From Jejuia sp. UBA6058 (lineage in GTDB: Bacteria; Bacteroidota; Bacteroidia; Flavobacteriales; Flavobacteriaceae), in assembly GCA_002428965.1 (NCBI GenBank), contig DIYI01000001.1:62001-126000 (forward strand): a stretch of 64,000 nucleotides of DNA. The letters are read 5' to 3'. The notes below the pieces were generated by a model. That model was not told the origin of the DNA and searched no databases. It saw nothing but the letters and a program-made list of their open reading frames with translations. This document shows, in pieces, positions 14,303-22,928 of this stretch; position 1 is the stretch's first letter; each line of letters begins with the position of its first letter. The translations under genes and the position numbers were made by a program.

Positions 14303-15589
14303 ATGTCAGATACCGCTATTCTCGAAGTAAATGGAGAAAAATATGAGTTCCCTTTAAAAAAAGGAACTGAAAATGAAATTGCAATAGATATTAAGGCTCT
14401 AAGGGCTTCCACAAATGGTATTATTACCTTAGATTCTGGTTATAAAAATACGGGCTCTTGCGAAAGTGCAATTACATTTTTGGATGGCGAAAAAGGTATA
14501 CTAAGATACAGAGGGTATTCCATAGAAGAGCTAGCTGAAAAAGCAGACTTTCTGGAGGTAGCTTACTTATTGATTTTTGGAGAGCTTCCAACTGCGGAAC
14601 AGTTAGAAAAATTTCATCATGACATTATGGAGAATTCCATGGTTGATGAGGATGTTCATAAGATTCTGGACGCATTTCCTAAGAATGCACATCCAATGGG
14701 TGTTTTGTCTTCTTTGACAAGTGGTTTAATAGCTTTTAATCCTTCTTCAGTAAATATTGAGTCTGAAGAAGATATGTATAATGCTATTGTAAAGATTTTG
14801 GGCCAATTTCCTGTGCTTGTTGCTTGGGTAATGCGCAAAAAGAAAGGATTACCATTAAACTATGGGTCTAAAAAATTAAGTTATGTCGATAACATGATGC
14901 AAATGATGTTTCAACAGCCAAACGAAGATTACGAACTTAATGTTGTAGTAAGAGATGCCCTGGATAAACTATTAATTTTGCACGCAGACCATGAGCAAAA
15001 CTGTTCTACATCTACAGTTAGAATTACAGGTTCATCCCATGCAGGCTTATTTGTTTCAGTTGCTGCTGGAATTTCTGCACTTTGGGGTCCACTTCATGGT
15101 GGGGCAAACCAAGCCGTTTTGGAAATGTTGGAGGCTATTAAAGCAGATGGAGGAGATACCAAAAAGTATATGGCTAAGGCTAAAGATAAAGCAGATCCTT
15201 TCCGTTTAATGGGATTTGGTCATAGAGTATATAAAAACTTTGATCCTAGAGCTAGAATTATCAAAAAAGCAGCGGACGAGGTGTTAGGAGATTTAGGAGT
15301 AGAAGATCCTATTTTAGATATTGCGAAAGGATTAGAAAAAGAGGCTTTAGAAGATCAATATTTTGTGGATAGAAAATTATATCCTAATGTAGATTTCTAC
15401 TCTGGAATCATTTACAGAGCTATGGGTATTCCTGTAGAGATGTTTACTGTGATGTTTGCAATGGGGCGTTTACCAGGTTGGATAGCCCAATGGAGAGAGA
15501 TGCGATTGAATAAGGAGCCTATAGGTCGCCCAAGACAATTATATGTTGGTGAAACAGAAAGAGCGTTTGTGGATATAGAAAAAAGATAA
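14303..15589 (+). CDS. gltA: Citrate synthase (type II length)
   Basis: Condenses oxaloacetate and acetyl-CoA, the entry step of the TCA cycle. At 428 residues it is almost exactly the length of the hexameric E. coli enzyme. The N-terminal beta-rich part starts M-S-D-T-A-I-L-E-V-N-G. Catalytic regions are G-P-L-H-G-G-A-N-Q (His), G-F-G-H-R-V-Y-K-N-F-D-P-R-A (His) and the Asp in N-V-D-F-Y-S-G. A weak -7 candidate (TAATTTAG, 14268-14275, one mismatch) lies 27 nt upstream. A terminator follows. Confidence 0.98.
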   Translation: MSDTAILEVNGEKYEFPLKKGTENEIAIDIKALRASTNGIITLDSGYKNTGSCESAITFLDGEKGILRYRGYSIEELAEKADFLEVAYLLIFGELPTAEQLEKFHHDIMENSMVDEDVHKILDAFPKNAHPMGVLSSLTSGLIAFNPSSVNIESEEDMYNAIVKILGQFPVLVAWVMRKKKGLPLNYGSKKLSYVDNMMQMMFQQPNEDYELNVVVRDALDKLLILHADHEQNCSTSTVRITGSSHAGLFVSVAAGISALWGPLHGGANQAVLEMLEAIKADGGDTKKYMAKAKDKADPFRLMGFGHRVYKNFDPRARIIKKAADEVLGDLGVEDPILDIAKGLEKEALEDQYFVDRKLYPNVDFYSGIIYRAMGIPVEMFTVMFAMGRLPGWIAQWREMRLNKEPIGRPRQLYVGETERAFVDIEKR

Positions 15590-15610
15590 ACGCGCTATCT
15601 AAATATATTT

Positions 15611-15645
15611 AAAGCTTCATACTTAGTTGTCATGAAGCTTTTTTT
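15611..15645 (+). terminator. Rho-independent terminator after gltA
   Basis: A 10-bp stem (15611-15620 with 15632-15641), an 11-nt loop and a T run through 15645. It ends only 11 bp before the next start codon, so the downstream gene must either be transcribed from a start within a few bases of its ATG or depend on read-through. Confidence 0.85.
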
Positions 15646-15656
15646 ATATTTACACT

Positions 15657-16571
15657 ATGCTGAAACTTAATGTACAAAACGAAACTTCACGTCTTAGAAA
15701 GGTAGTCCTTGGGACTGCTGAGAGTAATGGTCCTATTCCTAAAATAGAGGATTGCTACGACCCTAAAAGTATAGAACACATAAAGTTAGGAACCTATCCT
15801 AAGGAAGTGGATATGATAGCTGAGATGAATGCTGTTTATGATGTCTTTAAAAAATATGGTGTTGAGGTATTTCGACCTGATGTGATAAAAGACTGTAATC
15901 AAATTTTCTCTCGCGATATTGCTTTTGTTATTGATGATATTATGATTGAGGCTAACATATTGCCGCATAGGGAGGAAGAGGTGCATGCCATTGATTATAT
16001 ATGGAACCAAGTAGCTGAGGATAAACGTATCATTTTACCAGAAGATTGTCATGTTGAAGGTGGTGATGTAATGCCTTGGAACGATTATATCTTCATAGGC
16101 ACTTATACAGGAGATGACTATCCAGATTTGATAACTGCTAGAACCAATATTCAAGCGGTACATGAAATCCAAAATTTATTTCCGAAGAAAAAAGTAAAGT
16201 CGTTCGAACTTAGAAAATCTAATACAAATCCGAAGGAAAATGCGTTACACTTGGATTGTTGCTTTAACCCCATTGGAAAAGGAAAAGCAATCATTCATAA
16301 AAATGGATTTTTAGTTGAGAGTGAATACGAATGGTTAATTAATTTCTTTGGAAAGGAAAATGTATTTGAAATTACTAAAGATGAAATGTACCAGATGTGT
16401 AGTAATGTATTTTCCATATCTGAAGAAGTAATCATTTCTGAACAAAACTTTACGAGATTAAATAACTGGTTAAGAAGTCAAGGATTTATTGTTGAGGAAG
16501 TACCTTATGCAGAAATTGGAAAACAAGAAGGCTTATTACGTTGTACTACTTTACCATTATATCGAGACTAG
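15657..16571 (+). CDS. Amidinotransferase-fold hydrolase (dimethylarginine dimethylaminohydrolase/arginine deiminase family)
   Basis: Guanidino-group-modifying enzyme superfamily. Members hydrolyse or transfer amidino groups of arginine-like substrates through a covalent Cys intermediate. The 304 residues carry the triad pattern: acidic E-G-G-D-V-M (about residues 134-139), His198 in L-H-L-D-C-C, and Cys296 in R-C-T-T-L-P-L-Y near the C terminus. The substrate (methylarginine, arginine or another guanidino compound) cannot be told from sequence. TATATTTA at 15645-15652 resembles a -7 element but would give an almost leaderless mRNA. The stop is 1 bp from that of the convergent araC-type gene. 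Confidence 0.85.
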   Translation: MLKLNVQNETSRLRKVVLGTAESNGPIPKIEDCYDPKSIEHIKLGTYPKEVDMIAEMNAVYDVFKKYGVEVFRPDVIKDCNQIFSRDIAFVIDDIMIEANILPHREEEVHAIDYIWNQVAEDKRIILPEDCHVEGGDVMPWNDYIFIGTYTGDDYPDLITARTNIQAVHEIQNLFPKKKVKSFELRKSNTNPKENALHLDCCFNPIGKGKAIIHKNGFLVESEYEWLINFFGKENVFEITKDEMYQMCSNVFSISEEVIISEQNFTRLNNWLRSQGFIVEEVPYAEIGKQEGLLRCTTLPLYRD

Positions 16572-16572
16572 A

Positions 16573-17445
16573 TTAGTTAACTTCATTTTGTAGAGACTTA
16601 TATAAATGCTTTCGGTATTCTGAAGGTGTCATATTCAAATACTTTTTAAATTGCCGATGGAAAAAAGACATGTTTTCATAACCACATTCCATAGCAATAT
16701 CAAGCAGTTTTTTATCTGTGTCTTGAAGTAATAAGCAAGCTTTTCGCACTCTATATTCATTTAAATAATTAGTAAAGGACTTCTTGAATTCTTTTTTAAA
16801 ATACTTACAGAACGCGCTACCTGTCATATAAGTAATTGATGCCATATCGGTAATGGAGATTTTATTTTGAAAATTTAAATCCACAAAGTTTAAAATAGTA
16901 GCAATTCTTGTATTTGATTTTTCTGAGATTTGATAGCGTTGATTGTGCAACGAAAGGAGTTTTTTGTCGGCATTGGCTAAGTCCAATAAAATATATAATA
17001 GTTCTATAACTTTTTTTGGAGCATCTAATGATTGAAGCTTTTTAAGTCTGTTTCCAACAGATTTTGCATACTCTAAATTAGTAAACTTTACACCGCTATT
17101 TGCTGCATTAAGCAAGAGCTGAATTGGTTTAAGTTGTTCGGTTGTAAAAATAAAATCTTCTATACTTTTGGTTTTCCATTGGACACAGTATGAAATAACA
17201 CCAGAATTGTATCCTATTTCGTTACGCCAACAATGAGGTACTTCTTTTCCAATCAAAACTAGATCCCCGACGGCAAAATCATCTACACTAGTTCCTAAGT
17301 GTCTAATACCAGTGCCCTTAACAACGTAAGTAAGTTCATAATCTTCATGGTAATGCCAAGGTGCATCAAAGTGATCATGTGAATAGGTAAATGCGTGAAT
17401 ATCATTCTCAACTTGATGTGGAATATGTTCTAATTTTGGCTTCAA
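16573..17445 (-). CDS. AraC-family transcriptional regulator
   Basis: 290 residues. The N-terminal cupin-like sensor domain (about 15-95) contains H-Y-H-E-D-Y-E-L-T-Y-V-V-K-G-T-G. The C-terminal double helix-turn-helix domain (about 185-285) has A-F-C-K-Y-F-K-K-E-F and the second-helix signature M-E-C-G-Y-E-N-M-S-F-F-H-R-Q-F-K-K. It is divergently placed from the kinase-isomerase-aldolase genes, with 106 bp between, so it most likely senses a sugar or derivative and activates that operon. Confidence 0.93.
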   Translation of the reverse strand: MKPKLEHIPHQVENDIHAFTYSHDHFDAPWHYHEDYELTYVVKGTGIRHLGTSVDDFAVGDLVLIGKEVPHCWRNEIGYNSGVISYCVQWKTKSIEDFIFTTEQLKPIQLLLNAANSGVKFTNLEYAKSVGNRLKKLQSLDAPKKVIELLYILLDLANADKKLLSLHNQRYQISEKSNTRIATILNFVDLNFQNKISITDMASITYMTGSAFCKYFKKEFKKSFTNYLNEYRVRKACLLLQDTDKKLLDIAMECGYENMSFFHRQFKKYLNMTPSEYRKHLYKSLQNEVN

Positions 17446-17458
17446 TTTGATATTTTAA

Positions 17459-17534
17459 TTCAATATTGAACAATATAGTACATATTTTGAGAAAATGAGC
17501 ATTTAGTATAAAATTCACTTCCGAACTAATTTTG
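17459..17534 (+). promoter_or_regulatory. Divergent control region: palindrome and -7 element of the sugar operon
   Basis: TAATTTTG at 17527-17534 matches TAnnTTTG and lies 17 nt before the kinase ATG. No TTG is seen at -33, which fits an activator-dependent promoter. TTCAATATTGAA at 17459-17470 is a perfect 12-bp palindrome near the AraC-type gene start. A partly related CAATAta..taTTTTG stretch follows. These are candidate regulator sites; binding is inferred only. Confidence 0.5.
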
Positions 17535-17551
17535 TAATAAACTCGTAAATT

Positions 17552-18454
17552 ATGAAAGTGCTTTGTAGTGGTTTGAATGTTGTAGACCTTTTAGTTTTGG
17601 TGCCTTCAAATATTAAAATTGGGCAGAAGAATGAATGCGATAGAATTGTATTACAGGGTGGGGCACCTGCAGGAAATGCAGCCTGTGCCTTGGCATCTTT
17701 AGGTCATGACACTTCATTTTTGGGCTATTTTGGTAATAACCTATTAAGTTCTGTTGCCATTGATGAACTTACAAGGCACGGTGTGAATGTTGATTTTTTT
17801 ATTGAAAAAGAAGATGCAACCCCAGCAATTGCAATTGTACAAGTGGACGATGCCGGAGAGCGCACAGTTTTTTATTCAACCGAAAACTATATACCATTTT
17901 CTCCGAAGGATTTTAATAAAGAAGATTTAAATGGTTTTAATCTGATTTTAGTTGATGGATATGATACAGAAATTAATAGCCATCTATTAGAGCTTGCAAA
18001 CAGGTTGGGTATAAAAAGTGTCTTGGATATGGAAGCTTCCGATCATGATACCATGAAAAAAATGATTGGTTTATGTACGCATGCTGTTTTACCACTTGAA
18101 GCTGCTCAAAAGGTTTCGGGAGAGCAAGATGTTGTTAAGGCATTAAGGGCCGTTTCAGAACTTACGGATGCACAAGTTGTAATCACTGATGGAGTAGAAG
18201 GTGCTTTTGCATTAAATAACAAACAGGTTATTCACCAACCTTCTTTTAAGGTAGATGTAGTAGATACAACTGGTTGTGGGGACTCTTTTCATGCGGCATA
18301 CGCCTCAGGATTATTGCAAGGATTTACTTTAGAAGAAAGATTGTATTACGCAAGCTACTACGCCTCACAAGTAGCTGAACATTTTGGAGGTAGAACGTTT
18401 TTGCCTACTAAGGATTTTATGGATAAAAACTGTTCTTTTAAGATAAACGCATAA
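17552..18454 (+). CDS. PfkB-family carbohydrate kinase
   Basis: Ribokinase-fold sugar kinase. It has 300 residues. The N-terminal PfkB signature is G-G-A-P-A-G-N-A-A-C-A-L-A-S-L-G (about residues 36-51). The C-terminal signature D-T-T-G-C-G-D-S-F-H-A-A-Y-A (about residues 238-251) contains the catalytic Asp in G-C-G-D. It is the first gene of a three-gene unit with an isomerase-like protein (11 bp downstream) and an aldolase. The likely role is phosphorylation of the ketose made by the isomerase. The sugar is not predictable. Confidence 0.92.
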   Translation: MKVLCSGLNVVDLLVLVPSNIKIGQKNECDRIVLQGGAPAGNAACALASLGHDTSFLGYFGNNLLSSVAIDELTRHGVNVDFFIEKEDATPAIAIVQVDDAGERTVFYSTENYIPFSPKDFNKEDLNGFNLILVDGYDTEINSHLLELANRLGIKSVLDMEASDHDTMKKMIGLCTHAVLPLEAAQKVSGEQDVVKALRAVSELTDAQVVITDGVEGAFALNNKQVIHQPSFKVDVVDTTGCGDSFHAAYASGLLQGFTLEERLYYASYYASQVAEHFGGRTFLPTKDFMDKNCSFKINA

Positions 18455-18465
18455 ACTAAATTATT

Positions 18466-19974
18466 ATGGAAATTTTAGAAGATATATCAACTGAAAATGG
18501 CATAGTAAGCCATCTGTTCGAAAAGGTAATTGCCCCAAAACCATCCAACTATATAGCAAAAATAGCTTTGGTAGGTATTGGGTTGGAAGAACATTTTGAT
18601 TGGCAATCTATTTTGAATAATTACGCCAACGCAAAGACTGAACTTAGAAAGGTGCTACCCGAGGAAAGATTCAAACTATTTACATCAAAAGAACCTATTC
18701 AATCTAAAGAAGCTATTTATACTTGGTTAAAAGAAATGCAAGCTCCAGGAATAGACGGTTTAATTATTTATCAAGCATCTTTTATTTCGGGAGATTTGGC
18801 GGCTACATTGGCGAGATGGCTTAATCAAAATAAAATACCAGTACTCAGTTGGTCACATGATGAGGTAACCGGCGGTCGACTCTCTAACAACAGATTGTGC
18901 GGACAAAACTTTTTATTGAACATTTTTAATTCCTGTGGCGTTAAATATTCATGGTTATTTGAATCGCCAGAAGACGAGGAATTTGCCGGTAACATTTTAA
19001 AATTTGCTAAGTCGGTATATGTTAAGGCATCTATCAATCAAAAATCTGTAGGTATGATGGGCGGATTCCGTGTGCCTGGGTTTTATGATTGTGAATTGAA
19101 TGAACTTTCATTACTTAACAGGTTTGGAATAAAAGTAGACCGTTTAGATTTTGATACCATTTGGCAACATGGAAAGAAGTTTTCATCAAATAGTATTCAG
19201 GAGATTAAAACAGAACTTTTAAGTCATCCGCTATGTAAGTTCAATAACGTAAATGATGAACAGATTGAGAAATCAATACGCCTATCCTTAGCCATGGCAG
19301 ATTACGCACGCTTGCATGATTATTTGGGTATAGGGCTTAAAAATTGGCCAGAGTTATTCGACACCTATGGTATTGCCGGTGATGGGGCAGGCGCCTTAGT
19401 TCAGGATGTTGGAATTCCTGTAGCTGATGAATCCGATATGGGCGCTTTATTGACGATGGTAATCATGAATCAAATCAGTTTTGAAAAAGCAATTCCAACG
19501 CTAGTGGATTTATCCTTAATTAATAAAACAGATAACCGAATCGGGTTTTGGCATTGTGGAGGTGCTCCAACTAAATTAATTCACCCAGAGACAGGATATG
19601 AAGTTAGAAACCACAGTATTTTAGAAAATTTTGATGTTGATAGCAGTATGGGAATGCTTTTAGAGTTTTTACATAAACAGGGCAAGGTAACTATAGCTAA
19701 GTACCAGTATCCCGAAGCAGCAAAAGTATTGACCTGGGAGGGAAATATTTTACCTTCGGAAATGGCCTTCCGAGGAAGTTATGCTGAGGTAAAACCGAGA
19801 AAAAACTCTTCTGGTGATATTTTAAGTACGGTATTGAACAACGGATTAGACCACCACTGGATTATTGGAAGAGGCTATCTTCAAAAAGATTTAAACGAAC
19901 TCAATCATTGGTTGGGAATAAATAATATTACAATAGAAACTAGTAAAGACCATTTATATGGACACAGCAATTAA
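18466..19974 (+). CDS. L-fucose isomerase-like (FucI/AraA-fold) sugar isomerase
   Basis: 502 residues, shorter than E. coli FucI (591). Features resembling the fucose/arabinose isomerase superfamily are A-D-E-S-D-M-G-A-L-L-T-M (about residues 321-332, possible metal-ligand region), G-F-W-H-C-G-G-A-P-T (about 363-372), and a C-terminal D-H-H-W-I-I-G-R-G followed by a helix with L-N-E-L-N-H-W-L-G-I. Aldose-ketose interconversion is the expected reaction. It is too far from textbook FucI for the substrate to be assigned. Its 3' end overlaps the aldolase gene by 17 nt, so translation is probably coupled. Confidence 0.75.
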   Translation: MEILEDISTENGIVSHLFEKVIAPKPSNYIAKIALVGIGLEEHFDWQSILNNYANAKTELRKVLPEERFKLFTSKEPIQSKEAIYTWLKEMQAPGIDGLIIYQASFISGDLAATLARWLNQNKIPVLSWSHDEVTGGRLSNNRLCGQNFLLNIFNSCGVKYSWLFESPEDEEFAGNILKFAKSVYVKASINQKSVGMMGGFRVPGFYDCELNELSLLNRFGIKVDRLDFDTIWQHGKKFSSNSIQEIKTELLSHPLCKFNNVNDEQIEKSIRLSLAMADYARLHDYLGIGLKNWPELFDTYGIAGDGAGALVQDVGIPVADESDMGALLTMVIMNQISFEKAIPTLVDLSLINKTDNRIGFWHCGGAPTKLIHPETGYEVRNHSILENFDVDSSMGMLLEFLHKQGKVTIAKYQYPEAAKVLTWEGNILPSEMAFRGSYAEVKPRKNSSGDILSTVLNNGLDHHWIIGRGYLQKDLNELNHWLGINNITIETSKDHLYGHSN

Positions 19975-20839
19975 TACAATTCCAACGGTTAAGTATAACC
20001 AGAATTATAGTAGTCTAAAGGACTTGTTTTTAGACTATAGAGCAACGCAAAGATGCTTACCCGCATTTAATGTGAATGACAATTACGATTTAAAAGCCGT
20101 AGTTGAAGCGGCAAACGAATTGGATACAAATGTTATGGTAATGACCTATCCACCAGTTGCCGAACTGAATACACCCGAAGTGTTTAAATCTTTGGTAGAT
20201 GGTTTCAAAAAAATCCATAAGAACAATATTTATTTACATTTAGACCATAGCACAACTGTAGATTTGTGTAAACGTGCCATTGATTCAGGCTACGATTCTG
20301 TGATGATTGATGGCTCTCAAGTTTCACTTCAAGAGAATATCAAAATGACTAAGGAAGTGGTAGATTATGCTTCTTCTGCTGGCGTTGTGGTAGAGGCAGA
20401 AATAGGAAAAATTATGGGGCGAGGTGTGGAAGTAAAGTGTGATGATGATTTCTTAGCAAGTGCAAACGATGTGAAACAACTTTATGAAGCTACAGGTGTG
20501 GATATAGTTGCTGTCGGAATTGGTACAGCCCATGGTTTTACACCAACAGAACCTAAAATTCATTTTAATCGTTTACGAGAAATAGCTGAAGCAGTTCCTG
20601 CTCCTTTAGTTTTGCACGGTGGAACAGGAATTCCTGATGGCGATATTCAAAAATCCATAACTATGGGAATGAGTAAAATAAATATTGGTACCATAGTTCA
20701 CACCACTTATATGAAATATGCTTTTGAGGAAATTCAAAAAGCAGGAGATGGTGCATATCCTCCATTCATAATGAAAGAGGTATTACCTAAGATTAAAGCT
20801 GTTGTTAAAGATAGGTTGAGGGCTGTGAATTTTAAATGA
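19958..20839 (+). CDS. Class II (zinc) ketose-bisphosphate-type aldolase
   Basis: FbaA/GatY/KbaY-family TIM-barrel aldolase that cleaves ketose phosphates to DHAP plus an aldehyde. The 293 residues show F-N-V-N-D near the N terminus, H-L-D-H (about residues 89-92, with Asp and zinc-binding His), E-A-E-I-G, G-T-A-H-G-F (zinc His), L-H-G-G-T-G and K-I-N-I-G-T (phosphate binding). About 285 residues is typical of GatY/KbaY. The genes upstream suggest it acts on the product of the PfkB-type kinase and not in central glycolysis. Confidence 0.9.
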   Translation: MDTAINTIPTVKYNQNYSSLKDLFLDYRATQRCLPAFNVNDNYDLKAVVEAANELDTNVMVMTYPPVAELNTPEVFKSLVDGFKKIHKNNIYLHLDHSTTVDLCKRAIDSGYDSVMIDGSQVSLQENIKMTKEVVDYASSAGVVVEAEIGKIMGRGVEVKCDDDFLASANDVKQLYEATGVDIVAVGIGTAHGFTPTEPKIHFNRLREIAEAVPAPLVLHGGTGIPDGDIQKSITMGMSKINIGTIVHTTYMKYAFEEIQKAGDGAYPPFIMKEVLPKIKAVVKDRLRAVNFK

Positions 20840-20912
20840 GTTAAGAAGTGAGGTGTTGGTGAACAAAACGGGGTAAGTTAAGCACGATAATTTTTTTGTC
20901 ATTGCTAAAAGC

Positions 20913-21719
20913 TTAATTCTTCACCCAAACTCCAGACTTTTTACCAATACCTTCTTTCTTTTTAAATTCTATAGGTATAGCTTCTTCAGCATTTCTAACA
21001 ACAAAATGTAAATGTGGTTTTGTGGTGTAGCCTGTAAAGCCTGCAATACCTATAGACTGTCCTGCTTTTACGTAGTCATTAACCTCTACCAAGGTACCAT
21101 TGGTATCTAAATGGACATAGTACGCAAAAGTACCATCATCGTGTACAATTACTATTTGGTTGGCTTTGTCTCTATAACTTTTGCCCCCTCTTTCTGTGAA
21201 ATGGGACAAAACTCTAACCACATAGCCATTTCTAGCAGCAACTATTGTATCCCCAATCGGGATTTTGAAATCTATAGCATATTTAGATTGTACGGATTGA
21301 TGGGAAAACTTTCCATTAAATCCCTGCATAATCTTGTAGCGTTTCTTCTTTTGAAAAGGAAGTTCATACAGGTAGTTTTTAATTGAATCTTGAGGTAGTG
21401 TTTTTCCAAAGGAATATGATAAGCTTAAATAATCTGATATCTCAAAAGTACTATCGTTTTCAAACAGTCGTTTGGGAACATTCATTACATTTACAAGCGA
21501 GTCTTGAGGTTTGCAAAGGGTGTTCCCTTCTAAAAATTGTATTTCGGTGTCTTGCTTTTTTGAAATTTTTAGAGTAATAGGAGCATAGGTTTTATTTACA
21601 AAGTTGAACGTTGTTGCTGTATCACTTTTAATTTTAGAAAATTCAATTTCCTGACTAGAAGTAACATTTACAACAAAAAAGCAAAGTATAAAACAATGAA
21701 TTATAATTTGTCTAATCAC
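20913..21719 (-). CDS. M23-family (LytM-like) metallopeptidase, exported
   Basis: Probable peptidoglycan endopeptidase or inactive regulator of cell-wall hydrolysis. The 268 residues begin with a hydrophobic signal sequence (about 1-22). The C-terminal domain (about 140-250) has the zinc-ligand pattern Y-A-I-D-F-K-I-P-x-G-D-T-I-V-A-A-R-x-G-Y-V and H-L-H-F-V-V. An upstream beta-rich segment carries no named domain. It is convergent with the aldolase gene and 67 bp downstream of the FAD oxidase gene on the same strand. Confidence 0.85.
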   Translation of the reverse strand: MIRQIIIHCFILCFFVVNVTSSQEIEFSKIKSDTATTFNFVNKTYAPITLKISKKQDTEIQFLEGNTLCKPQDSLVNVMNVPKRLFENDSTFEISDYLSLSYSFGKTLPQDSIKNYLYELPFQKKKRYKIMQGFNGKFSHQSVQSKYAIDFKIPIGDTIVAARNGYVVRVLSHFTERGGKSYRDKANQIVIVHDDGTFAYYVHLDTNGTLVEVNDYVKAGQSIGIAGFTGYTTKPHLHFVVRNAEEAIPIEFKKKEGIGKKSGVWVKN

Positions 21720-21786
21720 GGAAGTATTAATTTAAAATCTAAAATTAGGCATTTGTATCATTTCTTCCCAAGTTAATAATTAACTT

Positions 21787-22851
21787 TTATCGGATGTCTA
21801 ATCTTTTAAAAATATTATACGCACTTCTAACTGCACCTTCCATATAACCAGGAAATTCAGTTGATGTTTCAGCTCCGGCAATAAATAATTTACTATTTAA
21901 ATAAGTTTCTTGATATAGTCGGTGGCCATTGTTCTGATGCGGAATCACATGATCGCGATAGTCAGAATACGTTAGAGGGTCCAAGCGCCAAACTTTTTCT
22001 TCATATTCTAAGTAATCGTCAACTTTACTACCATAATATTTTTTTAATTGATTAAGAATCAAGTTTAACCGTTCTTCTTTGCTCAAAGAATAATAAGAAT
22101 TATTTAAAAATCCCTTTAGAGCAAAATAGTTACTGGAATGGTCGGAGTGATCGTAAAATTCGGGAATTGGCCCGACATTACTGAAAATAGTACCACTAGA
22201 TTCTTTTGCTTTCCAAAAAGGAGTTTTAAAACGTAGTCCAATTTTAATTGACTCACCCATCCAAGTATGTGTACTTTCCATAATTTGTTGTAATTCGTCT
22301 GGTAAAGAGGGTTCAATTTTTACTGTAGATTGAAATAAATATGGCGGTAAGGTAGATACTACGATTTTAGATGTATAACTGCTTAGGTCTGTTTCTACAG
22401 ATAAATAGTTACCATTTTCTTGTAGTGCAATAACTTTTTCAGCGTTAATAATTTGATCCGCAGAAATATGTGAGAGCAATATTTCAATAATTTTTGAAGT
22501 ACCTCCTATAATTCTATAACTAGGTGCTTGATTGGGAGGAAGTGTTACGAGCTGATATGGCGATAGTGAGGAGGGTTCATAAATTGCTTTTTTGCCCAGT
22601 TCTTGTTCAAATATATCTAGGTCAAGATCTTCCAGAAGTTTTTTGAGATAGATGTGTTGATTGCCTAACCAAGTTGCTCCTATTTCTATTGAGGCCAAAT
22701 CATTTTTGTAAGACGTGTAGATTCTTCCTCCTATTCTTTCTCTAGCTTCTACAATACAAATATTATAATTTGAATTACGCAATAAGTAGGCCAGGGTTAG
22801 ACCTGTCAATCCTGCTCCTATAATGACAATATCCGCTTCTTTAATTTCCAT
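21787..22851 (-). CDS. FAD-dependent amine oxidase-like flavoprotein
   Basis: Flavin-containing amine oxidoreductase family (monoamine oxidase/phytoene desaturase fold). The dinucleotide-binding motif I-V-I-I-G-A-G-L-T-G-L-T lies at the N terminus, and E-A-R-E-R-I-G-G-R-I follows about 30 residues later. The C terminus has the FAD motif F-I-A-G-A-E-T-S-T-E-F-P-G-Y-M-E-G-A. The ATG at 22851 puts the motif a few residues from the start, which suits the family. An upstream ATG at 22893 would add 14 unrelated residues. The substrate is unknown. It follows secA closely and may share its transcript. Confidence 0.88.
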   Translation of the reverse strand: MEIKEADIVIIGAGLTGLTLAYLLRNSNYNICIVEARERIGGRIYTSYKNDLASIEIGATWLGNQHIYLKKLLEDLDLDIFEQELGKKAIYEPSSLSPYQLVTLPPNQAPSYRIIGGTSKIIEILLSHISADQIINAEKVIALQENGNYLSVETDLSSYTSKIVVSTLPPYLFQSTVKIEPSLPDELQQIMESTHTWMGESIKIGLRFKTPFWKAKESSGTIFSNVGPIPEFYDHSDHSSNYFALKGFLNNSYYSLSKEERLNLILNQLKKYYGSKVDDYLEYEEKVWRLDPLTYSDYRDHVIPHQNNGHRLYQETYLNSKLFIAGAETSTEFPGYMEGAVRSAYNIFKRLDIR

Positions 22852-22928
22852 TTGAGTAAAATAAAAAAGTATTGTTTCAATGTTATTCATCAAAACAATA
22901 CTTGTATTTTTCTAAGGTATAAATTTTC

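Noticed and set aside
21770..21786. A/T palindrome (8 bp arms, 1-base centre) between the FAD oxidase and M23 genes as a terminator
   Set aside because: No T tract follows on the minus strand, where both genes lie. An operator or chance palindrome is as likely.
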